Positions 32,515 to 41,911 of a DNA stretch of 64,000 nt are shown piece after piece; the stretch's first letter is position 1; each line of letters starts with the position of its first letter. This DNA is from Reyranella sp. (GTDB taxonomy: Bacteria; Pseudomonadota; Alphaproteobacteria; Reyranellales; Reyranellaceae): the NCBI GenBank assembly GCA_019750135.1, contig JAIEOV010000018.1, positions 247,145 to 311,144 of the forward strand. Direction: 5' to 3'. The notes under the pieces were generated by a model. That model saw only the letters and a program-made list of their open reading frames with translations. It ran no database searches and was not told the DNA's origin. Both the position numbers and the translations under genes were made by a program.

Positions 32515-33408
32515 TCACGCCGCCGTCAGCCGACGCAGGTCGGCCATGGCGAGATAAAGGGACAGCAGAACGGTCTGCGGCGACTTGTCGGTGCGATGGA
32601 GATGCACCGTCCAGTCGGTGGAGCGCGTCAGCCGCTGCAGGCCTTCCTTCTGCGCGGCCAAGCGCGCGCCGTAGGCCTGGCGCACGCCCTCGACGCGGCG
32701 GATGGTGTGCTGGCCCTCGGCCTCGAGGCCCTCGAATTTCACGTGGCCGTCGAACGGCAGGTCTTCCTCGGCGGGGTCGAGCACCTGCACCAGATGCCCG
32801 CGCACGCCGCCCGAGGCGTAGTGCCGGATCACCGCTTCGATCTTGTCCAGCGGATCGAGCCAGTCGGACACCAGCACGACCGTGCCGTGCGCCGGCAGCG
32901 GCAGCAATGGCGGCAGGCTGGGCGGCGTCTTGTTGCTGCGTCCCTCGTCGAACAGCGTCTCGGCGATGCGGCGCACGGCGATGCGGCCCGAGGTCGGGCG
33001 CATGCCGGAGCCCAGCACGGTGACGCGCTCGCCGGCATCGGCCAGCAGGCTCGCCAGGGCCAAGGTGATCAGCTCGGCGCGCACGGCCTTGGTGTCGGTG
33101 TTGTGCAGCGAGGCGTACTGCATCGACGGCGAGGCGTCGCGCCACAACCAGACGCTGGCGGCGGCCTCCCACTCGGTCTCGCGCACGAAGAGGTGGCGGC
33201 TGCGCGCGCTCTGGCGCCAGTCGATCTGGTTGGCGCTGTCGCCGTCGCGATAGGGCCGGTACTGCCAGAAGGCATCGCCTTGGCCGACGCGCCGCCTTCC
33301 GTGCACGCCCTGGATCACGGTCGCGGCCACGCGATCGGCCGCCACCATGAGCGCCGGCAATGTTCCTGCCAGTTCGAGCGAGCGATGAAGGGTCGAGGGG
33401 GACGCCAT
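32515..33408 (-). CDS. DUF58 domain protein of the MoxR operon
   Basis: 297 residues. The DUF58 core is visible as GRRRVGQGDAFWQYRPYRDGDSANQIDWRQSAR, where the FxxYxxGDxxxxIDWxxxAR pattern is diagnostic. A VWA-like fold follows, with VWLWRDASPSM (metal site) and HGTVVLVSDWLDPLDK. It has no membrane segment and is expected to work with MoxR ATPase. ATG 33408 is the first Met that aligns with the family; the frame extends upstream into the palindromic repeat. It lies between MoxR and the DUF4159 gene. Confidence 0.85.
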   Translation of the reverse strand: MASPSTLHRSLELAGTLPALMVAADRVAATVIQGVHGRRRVGQGDAFWQYRPYRDGDSANQIDWRQSARSRHLFVRETEWEAAASVWLWRDASPSMQYASLHNTDTKAVRAELITLALASLLADAGERVTVLGSGMRPTSGRIAVRRIAETLFDEGRSNKTPPSLPPLLPLPAHGTVVLVSDWLDPLDKIEAVIRHYASGGVRGHLVQVLDPAEEDLPFDGHVKFEGLEAEGQHTIRRVEGVRQAYGARLAAQKEGLQRLTRSTDWTVHLHRTDKSPQTVLLSLYLAMADLRRLTAA

Positions 33409-33440
33409 GTACTTTGTTATTCCGACCGAACCAAAGAAAA

Positions 33441-33549
33441 CCTCACCCCGAGGAGCAGCCCGCAGGGGTGCGTCTCGAAGGGTGGCAACCGGCACCCGTC
33501 GGCAGCCCACCCTTCGAGACGCGCGCTTTGCGCGCTCCTCAGGGTGAGG
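33441..33549. repeat. Long palindromic intergenic repeat, family A copy 2
   Basis: Left arm CCTCACCCCGAGGAGC to GTCTCGAAGGGTGG, right arm CCACCCTTCGAGACGC to GCTCCTCAGGGTGAGG. It separates moxR from the DUF58 gene although both are read in the same direction, and fills most of that gap (33409-33579). Confidence 0.85.
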
Positions 33550-33579
33550 ACGTCGGGCTGCTCAGTCACCAAGCACTCT

Positions 33580-34593
33580 CTAAGCCAATCTCGCGCACAT
33601 CTGGTTGATCACCGTCTCGACCGTGATGCCCTCGGCGCGGGCCGAGAAGTTAACCGCCATGCGATGACGCAGGATGGGACCGGCCAGCGCCACGACGTCG
33701 TCGACCGACGGCGCGAGGCGGCCCTGGATGATGGCGCGGGCGCGGCAGGCCAGCATGAAGGCCTGGCTGGCGCGCGGCCCGGGGCCCCACGCCACGCGCT
33801 GCTTCACGACATCAAGGTCGCTCGACTCGGGACGGCCGGCGCGCACCAGCTTGACGATGGCATCGACCACGCTCTCGCCAATCGGCAGCCGGCGGACCAG
33901 CGCCTGGGCCGCCATCAGGTCGGTCGGCGTCAGGGTCGGGGTGGCGACGGCCGTGGTCGCGCCGGTGGTGCCGATCATGATCTGGCGCTCGGCGGCCTCG
34001 TCCGGGTAGCCGACGTCGATCTGCAACAAAAAGCGGTCGAGCTGCGCCTCGGGCAGGGGATAGGTGCCTTCCTGCTCCAACGGGTTCTGCGTCGCCAGCA
34101 CATGGAACGGCGCCGGCAGGTCGTAGCGCTTGCCGGCGACGGTGACGTGCTTCTCCTGCATGCTCTGCAGCAGCGCCGACTGGGTGCGGGGCGAGGCGCG
34201 GTTGATTTCGTCAGCCATCAGCAGCTGGGCGAAGACCGGGCCCTCGATGAAACGGAAGGAGCGGCGGCCGGTGTCGCTTTCCTCGAGCACCTCGGAGCCC
34301 AGGATGTCGGCCGGCATAAGGTCGGGCGTGAACTGGATGCGCTTGGCTTCCATGCCCAGCACCACGCCCAGGGTGTCGACCAGCTTGGTCTTGGCGAGGC
34401 CGGGGACGCCGATCAACAACAGGTGGCCGCCCGACAGCAGCGCAACCAGGGTTTGATCGATGACATCCTGCTGGCCATAAATGACCTTGCCGATCGAAGC
34501 GCGCGCGGCGCGGAGCTGAGTGCCCAGGCGCTCGATGTCGGCCAGGGCGGCGAGGGCGTCGGCGTCGGTCGCAGTCGAAGTGTCTGGGGCCAC
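33580..34593 (-). CDS. MoxR-family AAA+ ATPase
   Basis: 337 residues starting at GTG 34593, chosen because AGGAGC lies eight bases upstream and the family starts close to here. Walker A is GVPGLAKTK, Walker B LLMADEINRA, sensor 1 VLATQNPLEQEG, and the arginine-finger region contains PLPEAQLDRFLLQID. MoxR proteins are chaperone-like ATPases that act with VWA-domain partners; three such partners follow in the same operon (DUF58, BatA/DUF4159, VWA-like). The promoter should lie in the 67-bp gap shared with the divergent Nudix gene. Confidence 0.92.
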   Translation of the reverse strand: MAPDTSTATDADALAALADIERLGTQLRAARASIGKVIYGQQDVIDQTLVALLSGGHLLLIGVPGLAKTKLVDTLGVVLGMEAKRIQFTPDLMPADILGSEVLEESDTGRRSFRFIEGPVFAQLLMADEINRASPRTQSALLQSMQEKHVTVAGKRYDLPAPFHVLATQNPLEQEGTYPLPEAQLDRFLLQIDVGYPDEAAERQIMIGTTGATTAVATPTLTPTDLMAAQALVRRLPIGESVVDAIVKLVRAGRPESSDLDVVKQRVAWGPGPRASQAFMLACRARAIIQGRLAPSVDDVVALAGPILRHRMAVNFSARAEGITVETVINQMCARLA

Positions 34594-34660
34594 CGGGGCG
34601 CTCCTGTTGTCCGAGGGATTAAAGTTCAGGGAAGCCCAGAATTGAGGCCGGAACAAGGGC

Positions 34661-35287
34661 ATGACAGTTGACGAAATTGTGCAGCGGGTGGGTGAGCGCA
34701 GCAGGCTGCTGACATCCGGTTTGCCCGTCCCGAAACCTCCTCTGGGCAGCGACTTTTCGCTGAACGGCGTGGTTCCCGTGCCGTCCAGCTTCCGCCCGGC
34801 TGCAGTTCTCGTGCCACTCGTGCGTCGCGAGTCGGGCATAACAGTGTTGTTGACCCAGCGGACGGAGGACATGCCGAGCCATGCCGGCCAGATCGCCTTT
34901 CCCGGCGGCCGCAAGCAGGCCGAGGACGCCGACGCCAAGGACACGGCGCTGCGCGAAACCGAGGAAGAAGTAGGGATATCGCGCAACTTCGTGCAGGTGG
35001 TGGGCGAGGTCGACCATTACCGGACGGGCACGGGGTACGAGATCGCACCGGTGGTGGGCATCGTGACGCCCGGATTCACCATCCACGCAGACCCTCGGGA
35101 GGTCGCCGACGTGTTCGAGGTGCCCCTGTCGCACTTCCTCGATGCCCAGAACCACCGCATCGACAGCCGCGTCTGGCAGGGCCGCGAGCGGCGGTACTAC
35201 GCCATGCCCTACGGTGATCGCTACATCTGGGGGGCGACGGCCGGTATGCTGAAGAATCTGCACTTCGTGCTGACGAACGGCGGCTGA
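34661..35287 (+). CDS. Nudix hydrolase, CoA pyrophosphatase type
   Basis: 208 residues. GQIAFPGGRKQAEDAD and ALRETEEEVGI give the Nudix box, and LLTQRTEDMPSHAGQ immediately before it is the extra motif of CoA diphosphatases (LLTxRxxxxxxHxGQ). It should hydrolyse CoA or acyl-CoA to phosphopantetheine derivatives and 3',5'-ADP. The order Nudix, small DUF6111 protein, CCA-adding enzyme is a familiar alphaproteobacterial cluster, here interrupted by repeat copy 3. The ATG at 34661 is the first in frame. Confidence 0.9.
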   Translation: MTVDEIVQRVGERSRLLTSGLPVPKPPLGSDFSLNGVVPVPSSFRPAAVLVPLVRRESGITVLLTQRTEDMPSHAGQIAFPGGRKQAEDADAKDTALRETEEEVGISRNFVQVVGEVDHYRTGTGYEIAPVVGIVTPGFTIHADPREVADVFEVPLSHFLDAQNHRIDSRVWQGRERRYYAMPYGDRYIWGATAGMLKNLHFVLTNGG

Positions 35288-35316
35288 TCCATGACGCGCC
35301 AGCGCTTCCAGCACCA

Positions 35317-35423
35317 CCTCACCCTGAGGAGCGCCCGTAGGGCGCGTCTCGAAGGGTGGGCAGCAGTCGTGTTGTCGCCCACCCTTCGAGACGCCGCGCT
35401 GCGCGCGGCTCCTCAGGGTGAGG
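35317..35423. repeat. Long palindromic intergenic repeat, family A copy 3
   Basis: Left arm CCTCACCCTGAGGAGC to GTCTCGAAGGGTGGG, right arm CCCACCCTTCGAGACGCC to GCTCCTCAGGGTGAGG, with an AGCAGTCGTGTTGTCG spacer. It lies between the Nudix and DUF6111 genes, 21 bp before the latter's start. Confidence 0.88.
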
Positions 35424-35444
35424 CTGTTCTCTAAGGAACGACTA

Positions 35445-35681
35445 ATGTTACGCGTCATCCTTCTCGTCATCATCCTGGTGATGGCGCCGACCGTCGCCTT
35501 CTTCCTGTGGGCGTGGGGAGTGAAGATAAAGGAGGAGCGCAAGCTCTCCGGCACCCTGCCCGAATGGCAGGACCTGCCGCTGACCTGGCTCGGAATCGCC
35601 GGCCTGGTCTGCACCATCATCGGTTTCATCGTCATGTTCTTCACGCAGAACCAGGGCTACGGCGGGCTGTTCGCGCCATGA
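35445..35681 (+). CDS. DUF6111-like small membrane protein
   Basis: 78 residues: helix 1 at about 3-23 (VILLVIILVMAPTVAFFLWAW), a charged loop with PEWQDLPLTW, and helix 2 at about 47-66. Position directly before the CCA-adding enzyme and two-helix form match DUF6111. ATG 35445 has AAGGA eight bases upstream; a longer frame from 35418 starts inside the palindromic repeat. Stop and next start overlap (ATGA). Function unknown. Confidence 0.75.
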   Translation: MLRVILLVIILVMAPTVAFFLWAWGVKIKEERKLSGTLPEWQDLPLTWLGIAGLVCTIIGFIVMFFTQNQGYGGLFAP

Positions 35682-36868
35682 CGACTCGCGCTCCGATGAC
35701 TCCGTCATGGATGAACGAGGCGCCGGTGCGGGCGTTGCTCGGCGCCCTGGCGGATGGCGGAATCGCGGCGCGCTTTGTCGGCGGCTGCGTGCGCGATTGG
35801 GTCTTGGATCGGCCGATCAGCGACATCGACATCGCCGTCGACAAGCCGCCCGAGACTGTGATGCGCGCCCTGGAGGCGGCCGACATCAAGGTCGTGCCGA
35901 CCGGGCTGAGGCACGGCACGGTGACGGCGATCGTCCGAAGCCATCCGTTCGAGCTCACGACCTTGCGCCGCGACGTCGAGACCGACGGCCGCCACGCCGT
36001 CGTCGCCTTCACCGACGACTGGCGCGAGGATGCAAGCCGCCGCGACTTCACCTTCAACGCGCTCTACGCCGATCGCGCCGGCACGATCTACGACTATTTC
36101 GACGGCCGCGCCGACCTCCTCGCCGGCCGCGTGCGCTTCATCGGCGATCCCGAGCAGCGCATCGCCGAGGATCGCCTGCGCGTGCTGCGCTTCTTCCGTT
36201 TCCATGCCCGCTTCGGCAAGCCGCCGTTCCATGGGCCGAGCTTCGACGCCTGCCGTCGCAACGCCGCGACGGTAAGCGGCCTGTCGGCGGAGCGGGTCGC
36301 CAAGGAGCTCTTCCGCACCCTCGACGCGCCCGGCGGCGCCGACGCCTTCGACGCCATGCTCGAGGCCGGCGTGCTCGATCACTGGCTGCCTGAATATACC
36401 GGCAGCACCAAGCTGCGCGCCCTGATGGCGCGGGAGGAGAAGGCCGATGCCTTGCGCCGCCTGGCGGCGATCCTGCCGGTCGACGCCAATGCGACGGCGA
36501 TCGGCAAGCGGCTGAGACTGTCGACGCAGGACACGGTGCGCCTGCAGCTCATGCTCGATCCTGGCAATGCGATCGACACGACCAACCTGCGCGCCAGCCT
36601 CTACCATCTCGGCACCAAGCTCTTCATCGACCGCGTCCTGCTCGACGCGCCGGGCGACTGGCGCGCCGCGCTGGCGCTGGCCGGCAGCTGGACGCCGCCG
36701 GAACTGCCGATCGGCGGCAACGATGCGCTGGCGCTGGGCCTGAAGCCCGGGCCCAAGGTCGGCGCGCTGATCGAAGCGGTCGAACGCTGGTGGATGGCCG
36801 GCGATTTCTCAGCCGACCGCGCCGCCTGCCTCGCCGAGCTGAAGCGGCTCGTCGATGCTCAAGCCTAG
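35678..36868 (+). CDS. cca: CCA tRNA nucleotidyltransferase
   Basis: 396 residues, class II nucleotidyltransferase. RFVGGCVRDWVLDRPISDID carries the GGxVRD and DxD catalytic parts, RRDFTFNALY the second motif, and RVLRFFRFHARFG with ERVAKELFRTL the nucleotide-selecting region. It adds or repairs the 3' CCA of tRNAs. Length is usual for alphaproteobacterial members. Translation is coupled on both sides: ATGA with the DUF6111 gene and a 14-bp overlap with the following membrane protein. Confidence 0.93.
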   Translation: MTTRAPMTPSWMNEAPVRALLGALADGGIAARFVGGCVRDWVLDRPISDIDIAVDKPPETVMRALEAADIKVVPTGLRHGTVTAIVRSHPFELTTLRRDVETDGRHAVVAFTDDWREDASRRDFTFNALYADRAGTIYDYFDGRADLLAGRVRFIGDPEQRIAEDRLRVLRFFRFHARFGKPPFHGPSFDACRRNAATVSGLSAERVAKELFRTLDAPGGADAFDAMLEAGVLDHWLPEYTGSTKLRALMAREEKADALRRLAAILPVDANATAIGKRLRLSTQDTVRLQLMLDPGNAIDTTNLRASLYHLGTKLFIDRVLLDAPGDWRAALALAGSWTPPELPIGGNDALALGLKPGPKVGALIEAVERWWMAGDFSADRAACLAELKRLVDAQA

Positions 36869-37244
36869 CGTCACTTTCGTTCTGTGGCTGGCAATCGCGT
36901 CGTTCATCCTGGTGAACGACGTGGTCGGCGACACCTGGATCGCGGCGACGCTCAGCGTGCGCACGGTCGAATGGTACAAGGTGCTGGTGCCGCTGCCCTA
37001 TGTGGCGATGCTCGCCATCATCCACGCCCGCCGCACCGCCGGCCCGCGCTGGTTCGAAGCCGCCTTGCTCGCCGCACTGCTGTGGCCGGTGTCGACCGTG
37101 CTGGTCGACTTGGCCTACGTACGATTGACCTACGACGCCGATCCCGCAGCCTTCTTCGACCGCGTCGGCGGTCCGTATCCGCTGCTGATCGCTGCGCTGT
37201 TCGTGTTGCCGCTTGCTGCGGGAGCTTTGATTGGTCGGCATTAG
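36855..37244 (+). CDS. Four-helix membrane protein of unknown function
   Basis: 129 residues with four hydrophobic segments (about 4-20, 45-58, 67-87, 106-126). No known motif was recognised; acidic and Arg residues sit in the loops (NDVVGDTW, YDADPAAFFDRVGG). It overlaps the end of cca by 14 bp, so it is in the same operon, and converges with hemF 7 bp downstream. Association with cca may be only positional. Confidence 0.7.
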   Translation: MLKPSVTFVLWLAIASFILVNDVVGDTWIAATLSVRTVEWYKVLVPLPYVAMLAIIHARRTAGPRWFEAALLAALLWPVSTVLVDLAYVRLTYDADPAAFFDRVGGPYPLLIAALFVLPLAAGALIGRH

Positions 37245-37251
37245 CCCACCG

Positions 37252-38154
37252 CTAGGGCCACTTCACCTCCGGCGGCAGCGACATCAGGATCGCTTCGACG
37301 TTGCCGCCGGTCATCAGGCCGAACTTGGTGCCGCGGTCGTGCAGCAGGTTGAACTCGACGTAGCGCCCGCGGCGTACGAGCTGGTGCTCGCGCTCGGCCG
37401 CCGTCCACGGCGCGTTCATGTGCTGGCGCACCAATCGCGGATAGACGTCGAGAAAGGCCTCGCCGACCGCGCGGGTGAAGCCGAAGTCGCGGGCGAAATC
37501 GCCGCTGTCGAGATCGTCATAGAAGATGCCGCCGACGCCGCGCGCCTCGCCGCGATGCGACAGATAGAAGTATTCGTCGCACCATTTCTTGAAACGTGGG
37601 TAGTAGGCGGCGTCGTGCGCATCGCAGGCACCCTTGAGCGCGCCGTGGAAGGCGTCGGTGTCGGGCTGGTGCGGCGTCATCGGCGTCAGGTCGGCGCCGC
37701 CGCCGAACCAGGCCCGCGTGGTCACGATATGCCGCGTGTTCATGTGCACCGCCGGCACCCGCGGCGAGCGCATGTGTGCCACCAGCGAGATGCCCGTGGC
37801 GTAGAAGCGCGGATCCTGTTCCGCGCCCGGGATCTGCTTGCGGAACTCCGGGCTGAACTCGCCGAACACCGTCGAGACGTTGACGCCCACCTTCTCGAAC
37901 ACGCGGCCGCGCATGAGTGACATGACGCCGCCGCCGCGATCCTCGTTCGGTCCGGCCTCGCGCCGCCACTGCTTGCGCTCGAAGCGGCCGGGCGGCAGCT
38001 CCTTGTGCGTTCCGGTGAGGTCGTCCTCGATCTTCTCGAAGGCGGCGCAGATGCGATCACGCAGGCTCTCGAACCAGGCGCGCGCCTCGTCCTTGCGATG
38101 CTGCACGGTGGCGTCGTCGGGCAGCGGTGTCGGATTTTCAGTCGGAGAGCGCAT
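37252..38154 (-). CDS. hemF: Oxygen-dependent coproporphyrinogen III oxidase
   Basis: 300 residues, the usual HemF length. Diagnostic stretches are [30 protein letters not shown], the [16 protein letters not shown] region, [20 protein letters not shown] and the near-terminal [19 protein letters not shown]. It decarboxylates coproporphyrinogen III to protoporphyrinogen IX in haem synthesis with O2. It is read from the same direction as trmL, whose 3' end overlaps its start by 17 bp. Closeness to petABC, which needs haem, is common in related bacteria. Confidence 0.95.
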   Translation of the reverse strand: MRSPTENPTPLPDDATVQHRKDEARAWFESLRDRICAAFEKIEDDLTGTHKELPPGRFERKQWRREAGPNEDRGGGVMSLMRGRVFEKVGVNVSTVFGEFSPEFRKQIPGAEQDPRFYATGISLVAHMRSPRVPAVHMNTRHIVTTRAWFGGGADLTPMTPHQPDTDAFHGALKGACDAHDAAYYPRFKKWCDEYFYLSHRGEARGVGGIFYDDLDSGDFARDFGFTRAVGEAFLDVYPRLVRQHMNAPWTAAEREHQLVRRGRYVEFNLLHDRGTKFGLMTGGNVEAILMSLPPEVKWP

Positions 38155-38611
38155 CGAATCCCGAGGTCTGGCGCAGGGCCTCGCTCACTACCATGGCGGC
38201 GGCCAGCGCGACATTGAGCGAGCGTGCGCCCTTCTGCAGCGGGATGCGCAGCCGCAGGTCGGCCGCCTGGTGCACCTCGTCGGGCACGCCGGCGCTCTCG
38301 CGGCCGAACAGCAAGGTATCGTCGGCGTGGAAGGCGACGCCGGGCAAGTCGCTCGCGCCCTTGGTCGTCAGCAGGACCAGCCGGCCCGCCGGGCCTTCGA
38401 CCTCGCGGGCGCGCTTGAAGGCGGCCCAGGACGCATGCCGGTGGAGGCTCGCCAGGTCGTAGTAATCCATGGCGGCGCGGCGGATGCGCTTGTCGTCGAC
38501 CGGGAAGCCGCAGGGCTCGATCACGTCGAGCGGTACCTTCAGGCACGCCGAGAGCCGGATGAAGGCCCCGAGATTCTGGGGAATGTCGGGTTCGAACAGG
38601 GCCAGTCGCAT
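38138..38611 (-). CDS. trmL: tRNA (cytidine(34)-2'-O)-methyltransferase
   Basis: 157 residues, a minimal SPOUT enzyme. [20 protein letters not shown] gives motif 1 (PxxxxNxG), [11 protein letters not shown] motif 2 and [19 protein letters not shown] motif 3 with the knot-forming Asn. It methylates the wobble base of certain leucine tRNAs. The ATG at 38611 is the family start. It is divergent from petA with a 180-bp gap that must hold both promoters. Confidence 0.92.
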   Translation of the reverse strand: MRLALFEPDIPQNLGAFIRLSACLKVPLDVIEPCGFPVDDKRIRRAAMDYYDLASLHRHASWAAFKRAREVEGPAGRLVLLTTKGASDLPGVAFHADDTLLFGRESAGVPDEVHQAADLRLRIPLQKGARSLNVALAAAMVVSEALRQTSGFDALSD

Positions 38612-38725
38612 GATCCCTGTTCTACTCGCGTCCGCGTCGCGAAAGCGCCCGCCACCGGCCGTGCGGCGCGCTGTCGCAGAACGCCCACTGTTCGTCTCGC
38701 CCTTGGGCCTGCGACCAACAGAGCC

Positions 38726-38755
38726 TTGAAACATAAGGCCCTTTTGCGGTCTAAA
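38726..38755 (+). promoter_or_regulatory. Candidate sigma-70 promoter for petABC
   Basis: TTGAAA at 38726-38731 and TCTAAA at 38750-38755 are separated by 18 bp, 36 bp before the petA ATG. Both hexamers are close to consensus and the local base content is lower in GC than the genes around it. Assigned by eye only. Confidence 0.4.
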
Positions 38756-38791
38756 GACCCCATCTCCTCGGGGGGCGGAAAGAGAAAGCAA

Positions 38792-39358
38792 ATGGCTGCA
38801 TCAACTGTTCCGACCGGTGGGCACGGCGATCCCACCCGGCGCGACTTCCTCATGGTCGCAACCGGCGCTTTAGGCGCTGTCGGTCTCGCCGCCGTCGCCT
38901 GGCCCTTCATCAACAATCTCAATCCGGCCGCCGATACCCTGGCGCTGTCGTCGATCGACGTGAACGTCCAGCCGATCCAGGTCGGCCAGGCCATCACCGT
39001 GAAGTGGCGCGGCAAGCCGGTGTTCATCCGCCATCGCACGCCGGAAGACATCAAGGCGGCCGAGGCCGTGCCGATGTCGGAGCTGCCCGATCCCGCGACC
39101 GACAATTCGCGTGTCACCGATACCGCCAAGAAGGTTCGGCCCGAGTGGCTGATCATGATCGGCATCTGCACCCATCTCGGCTGCGTGCCGCTCGGCAACA
39201 AGCCGGGCCAGGACAAAGGCCCCTATGACGGCTGGTACTGTCCCTGCCACGGCTCGGCCTACGACACGGCGGGCCGCATCCGCAAGGGGCCGGCGCCGAG
39301 GAACCTCGTGATTCCGGACTACCTGTTCACGTCCGACACTCTCGTCCGTATCGGCTGA
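38792..39358 (+). CDS. petA: Ubiquinol-cytochrome c reductase Rieske iron-sulfur subunit
   Basis: 188 residues. A Tat-type N-terminus ([17 protein letters not shown]) serves as membrane anchor. The 2Fe-2S ligands are in CTHLGC and CPCHGS, with the disulfide Cys in the same loops. It moves electrons from ubiquinol to cytochrome c1 and sits on the periplasmic face of the bc1 complex. ATG 38792 has a GGGGGCGGAAAGAGAAAG leader with a weak ribosome site. First gene of petABC; 33 bp to petB. Confidence 0.95.
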   Translation: MAASTVPTGGHGDPTRRDFLMVATGALGAVGLAAVAWPFINNLNPAADTLALSSIDVNVQPIQVGQAITVKWRGKPVFIRHRTPEDIKAAEAVPMSELPDPATDNSRVTDTAKKVRPEWLIMIGICTHLGCVPLGNKPGQDKGPYDGWYCPCHGSAYDTAGRIRKGPAPRNLVIPDYLFTSDTLVRIG

Positions 39359-39391
39359 TCGTCAGCGGTCGCCCGCCCAGGAGCTAGCAGA

Positions 39392-40627
39392 ATGGCCTCG
39401 TCCCACGGCACGCCGCCGGTCTTCAACAACAAAGTGATCGCCTGGATCGATCACCGCCTGCCGGTCTTCTCGTACATCGAGAAGGAGTATCACACCTTCC
39501 CGACGCCCCGGAATTTCAACTACTTCTGGAATTTCGGCGCGATCGCGACGGTCATGCTGGTGCTGATGATCGCCACGGGCGTTGTCCTGGCGACCAACTA
39601 CACCCCGCACGTGTTGATGGCCTTCGACTCGGTCGAGCGCATCGACCGCGACGTGCCGCAGGGCTGGCTGATCCGCGACCTGCACATGAACGGCGCCTCG
39701 TTCTTCTTCATCGCCGTCTACATCCACATCTTCCGCGGCATGTACTACGGCTCCTACAAGGCGCCGCGCGAACTGCTGTGGATCCTGGGCGTCGTCATCT
39801 TCCTGCTGATGATGGCGACGGCCTTCATGGGCTACGTGCTGCCGTGGGGCCAGATGAGCTTCTGGGGCGCCACCGTCATCACCAACCTGTTCTCGGCCAT
39901 CCCGGTGGTCGGCGATTCGATCGTGACCTGGCTGTGGGGCGGCTTCTCCGTCGACAACCCGACGCTGAACCGCTTCTTCGCCCTGCACTACCTGCTGCCG
40001 TTCATCATCGTGGCGGTGGTGGCGCTGCACGTCGTTGCCCTGCACGTGCACGGCTCGAACAACCCGCTGGGCATCGATCCCAAGGGGCCGCAGGACACGG
40101 TGCCGTTCCATCCGTACTACACGATGAAGGACGGCTTCGGCGTGGTGGTCTTCCTGATCGTCTATGCCGGCTTCACCTTCTTCGCGCCCGACTACATGGG
40201 CCATCCCGACAACTACATCCCGGCCAACCCGCTGGTGACGCCCGAGCACATCGTGCCGGAATGGTACTTCCTGCCGTTCTACGCGATCCTGCGCGCCATC
40301 CCCGACAAGCTCGGCGGCGTCATCGCCATGTTCGGCGCCATCGCCGTGCTGTTCGTGCTGCCCTGGCTCGACACGTCGCGGGTCCGCTCGGCGACGTTCC
40401 GGCCGATCTACAAGTGGTTCATGCTGGTCCTGGTGGTCGACGTGGTCGTGCTGGGCTTCTGCGGCGCCAACCCGCCGGCCGGCTTCTGGATCCCGTTGGC
40501 CCAGATCGCCACCGTCTACTATTTCTTCCACTTCCTGATCCTGCTGCCGATCCTGGGCAAGATCGAACGTCCGTTGCCATTGCCGCCCAGCATTGCCGAC
40601 GCCGTGCTCAAGAAGAAGGCGGCCTGA
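39392..40627 (+). CDS. petB: Cytochrome b of the bc1 complex
   Basis: 411 residues, eight membrane helices. Haem-ligand His pairs lie in helices B and [21 protein letters not shown] with its two His, and [12 protein letters not shown] followed by [29 protein letters not shown] and [13 protein letters not shown] (PEWY) form the quinol oxidation site. It forms the quinone-cycling core with petA and petC. Stop and petC start are 3 bp apart. Confidence 0.96.
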   Translation: MASSHGTPPVFNNKVIAWIDHRLPVFSYIEKEYHTFPTPRNFNYFWNFGAIATVMLVLMIATGVVLATNYTPHVLMAFDSVERIDRDVPQGWLIRDLHMNGASFFFIAVYIHIFRGMYYGSYKAPRELLWILGVVIFLLMMATAFMGYVLPWGQMSFWGATVITNLFSAIPVVGDSIVTWLWGGFSVDNPTLNRFFALHYLLPFIIVAVVALHVVALHVHGSNNPLGIDPKGPQDTVPFHPYYTMKDGFGVVVFLIVYAGFTFFAPDYMGHPDNYIPANPLVTPEHIVPEWYFLPFYAILRAIPDKLGGVIAMFGAIAVLFVLPWLDTSRVRSATFRPIYKWFMLVLVVDVVVLGFCGANPPAGFWIPLAQIATVYYFFHFLILLPILGKIERPLPLPPSIADAVLKKKAA

Positions 40628-40630
40628 TCC

Positions 40631-41413
40631 ATGCGCAAGCTTCTCGTCACCGGCGCGATCGCCGTCGCCGCTCTCGCTTCCGGTGCCGTGGCCATCGCGG
40701 CCGGCACCACGGAGCATCCGCCGCACAAGCACTGGCATTTCCAGGGCCCGTTCGGCACCTATGACCGCGCCGCCGCCCAGCGCGGCTATCAGGTCTATCA
40801 CGACGTCTGCTCGGCCTGTCACTCGCTGGCGCTGCTGTCGTATCGCAACCTGATGGAGCTCGGCCTGACCGAGAACCAGGTCAAGGACCTGATCAAGGAC
40901 ATCCAGGTTCCCGACCTCAACGACGACGGCCAGCCGATCGAGCGCCCGGCGCGCCCGTCGGACCGCTTCAAGAAGCCGTTTCCCAACGAGGCCGCCGCCG
41001 CCGCCGCCAACAACGGCAAGGCGCCGCCCGACCTCAGCGTCATCATTAAGGCGCGCGAGAACGGCCCCGACTACGTCCACGGCCTGCTGACCGGCTACGT
41101 GCCGTACGACAAGCTCACGCCCGAGCAGATCAAGGAGTACGCCGTCACCAAGGACGACAACTTCAACAAGTACTTCCCGGGCCACAAGATCGCGATGGCG
41201 CCGCCGCTGGCCGACGACAAGGTGACCTACGTCGACGGCACCAAGGCCACGACCGACCAGGAAGCCTCCGACGTCGTCGAGTTCCTGGCCTGGGCGTCCG
41301 AGCCACACATGGAGGACCGCAAGCGCACCGGCGTTCGCGTCATCCTGTTCCTGCTCGCCATGGCCGGGCTTATGTACGCTGTCAAACGCTCGGTGTGGTC
41401 CGACAAACACTGA
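40631..41413 (+). CDS. petC: Cytochrome c1
   Basis: 260 residues. A signal peptide (about 1-24), the haem c site VCSACHSLALL, the Met-ligand region KIAMAPPLADDKV and a C-terminal membrane anchor (VILFLLAMAGLMYAV) are all present. The anchor near the end and the KRTGVRV stretch before it are typical of bacterial cytochrome c1. It accepts electrons from the Rieske protein and passes them to soluble cytochrome c. Last gene of the operon; the 108 bp after it hold no clear terminator. Confidence 0.95.
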   Translation: MRKLLVTGAIAVAALASGAVAIAAGTTEHPPHKHWHFQGPFGTYDRAAAQRGYQVYHDVCSACHSLALLSYRNLMELGLTENQVKDLIKDIQVPDLNDDGQPIERPARPSDRFKKPFPNEAAAAAANNGKAPPDLSVIIKARENGPDYVHGLLTGYVPYDKLTPEQIKEYAVTKDDNFNKYFPGHKIAMAPPLADDKVTYVDGTKATTDQEASDVVEFLAWASEPHMEDRKRTGVRVILFLLAMAGLMYAVKRSVWSDKH

Positions 41414-41521
41414 ACGGTCACTGACCAGGTCAACGGTACGAACTCTAAATTTCGTATCGGCGCTTGAACCTAACAGGGGTCATCCCAGTTGAAATAGACG
41501 TTCCCTAACTGGAGGACGTCT

Positions 41522-41911
41522 ATGTGTGACTACTCTCTCGAACTGTATCGTTCACGGCCCGCCGCCCAAGAAGAGCAGTACACGCTCCACCGCTTCCCCA
41601 GCGGCACCATGGGCTTCGTGGCCGGCACCGACTGCGAGACCGCAGTCTGCATGCCGGCGGGAGCCCGCCTCAGCCTCGAAGGCATCAACGAGACGGTGCA
41701 ACGCGCCTTCTCGATCGGTGCTGCCGAGGAAGTGACGATGACCCGCCTCGAGGTCACCGGGCACGCTCATCGCGACGCTGTCCGCTTCGGCAACGGCCGC
41801 GAGGTGCTGCTGCAGAGCCTCAATGCCGGGGTGACCTGCCGGCTTGCGCCGCGCGACCTCGACAAGGTTCTGGGCCTCGAGACGACCACGCCTGAGCTGG
41901 TCGAGGCCTAG
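41522..41911 (+). CDS. Conserved hypothetical protein (MCDYSL family)
   Basis: 129 residues starting MCDYSLELYRSRPA, with a beta-rich domain, CxPxGxxL (CMPAGARLSLEG) and a DAVRFGNGREVLLQSL segment. Proteins with the MCDYSL start are common, uncharacterised cytoplasmic proteins in rhizobia and relatives. A good ribosome site (GGAGG) precedes ATG 41522. It converges with the CoA-ester lyase gene, overlapping it by 4 bp. No function can be assigned. Confidence 0.75.
   Translation: MCDYSLELYRSRPAAQEEQYTLHRFPSGTMGFVAGTDCETAVCMPAGARLSLEGINETVQRAFSIGAAEEVTMTRLEVTGHAHRDAVRFGNGREVLLQSLNAGVTCRLAPRDLDKVLGLETTTPELVEA

Noticed and set aside
29617..34671. A 1684-codon open frame on the plus strand opposite the MoxR operon
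   Set aside because: It lies wholly antisense to four well-supported genes with recognisable domains. Its own translation is Arg/Gly/Gln/His-rich low-complexity sequence with no domain; long antisense frames are expected at this GC content.
16762..35423. CRISPR array
   Set aside because: The recurring sequences are far apart, each a self-contained palindrome; there is no regular short repeat-spacer series and no cas gene.
39362..41410. A 682-codon minus-strand frame opposite petB and petC
   Set aside because: Composition is an antisense shadow (Asp/His/Arg/Val-rich), with no family features, against an unmistakable bc1 operon.
41414..41521. Terminator after petC
   Set aside because: Only a weak GGTCA/TGACC pair without a T-run is visible; not enough to call.
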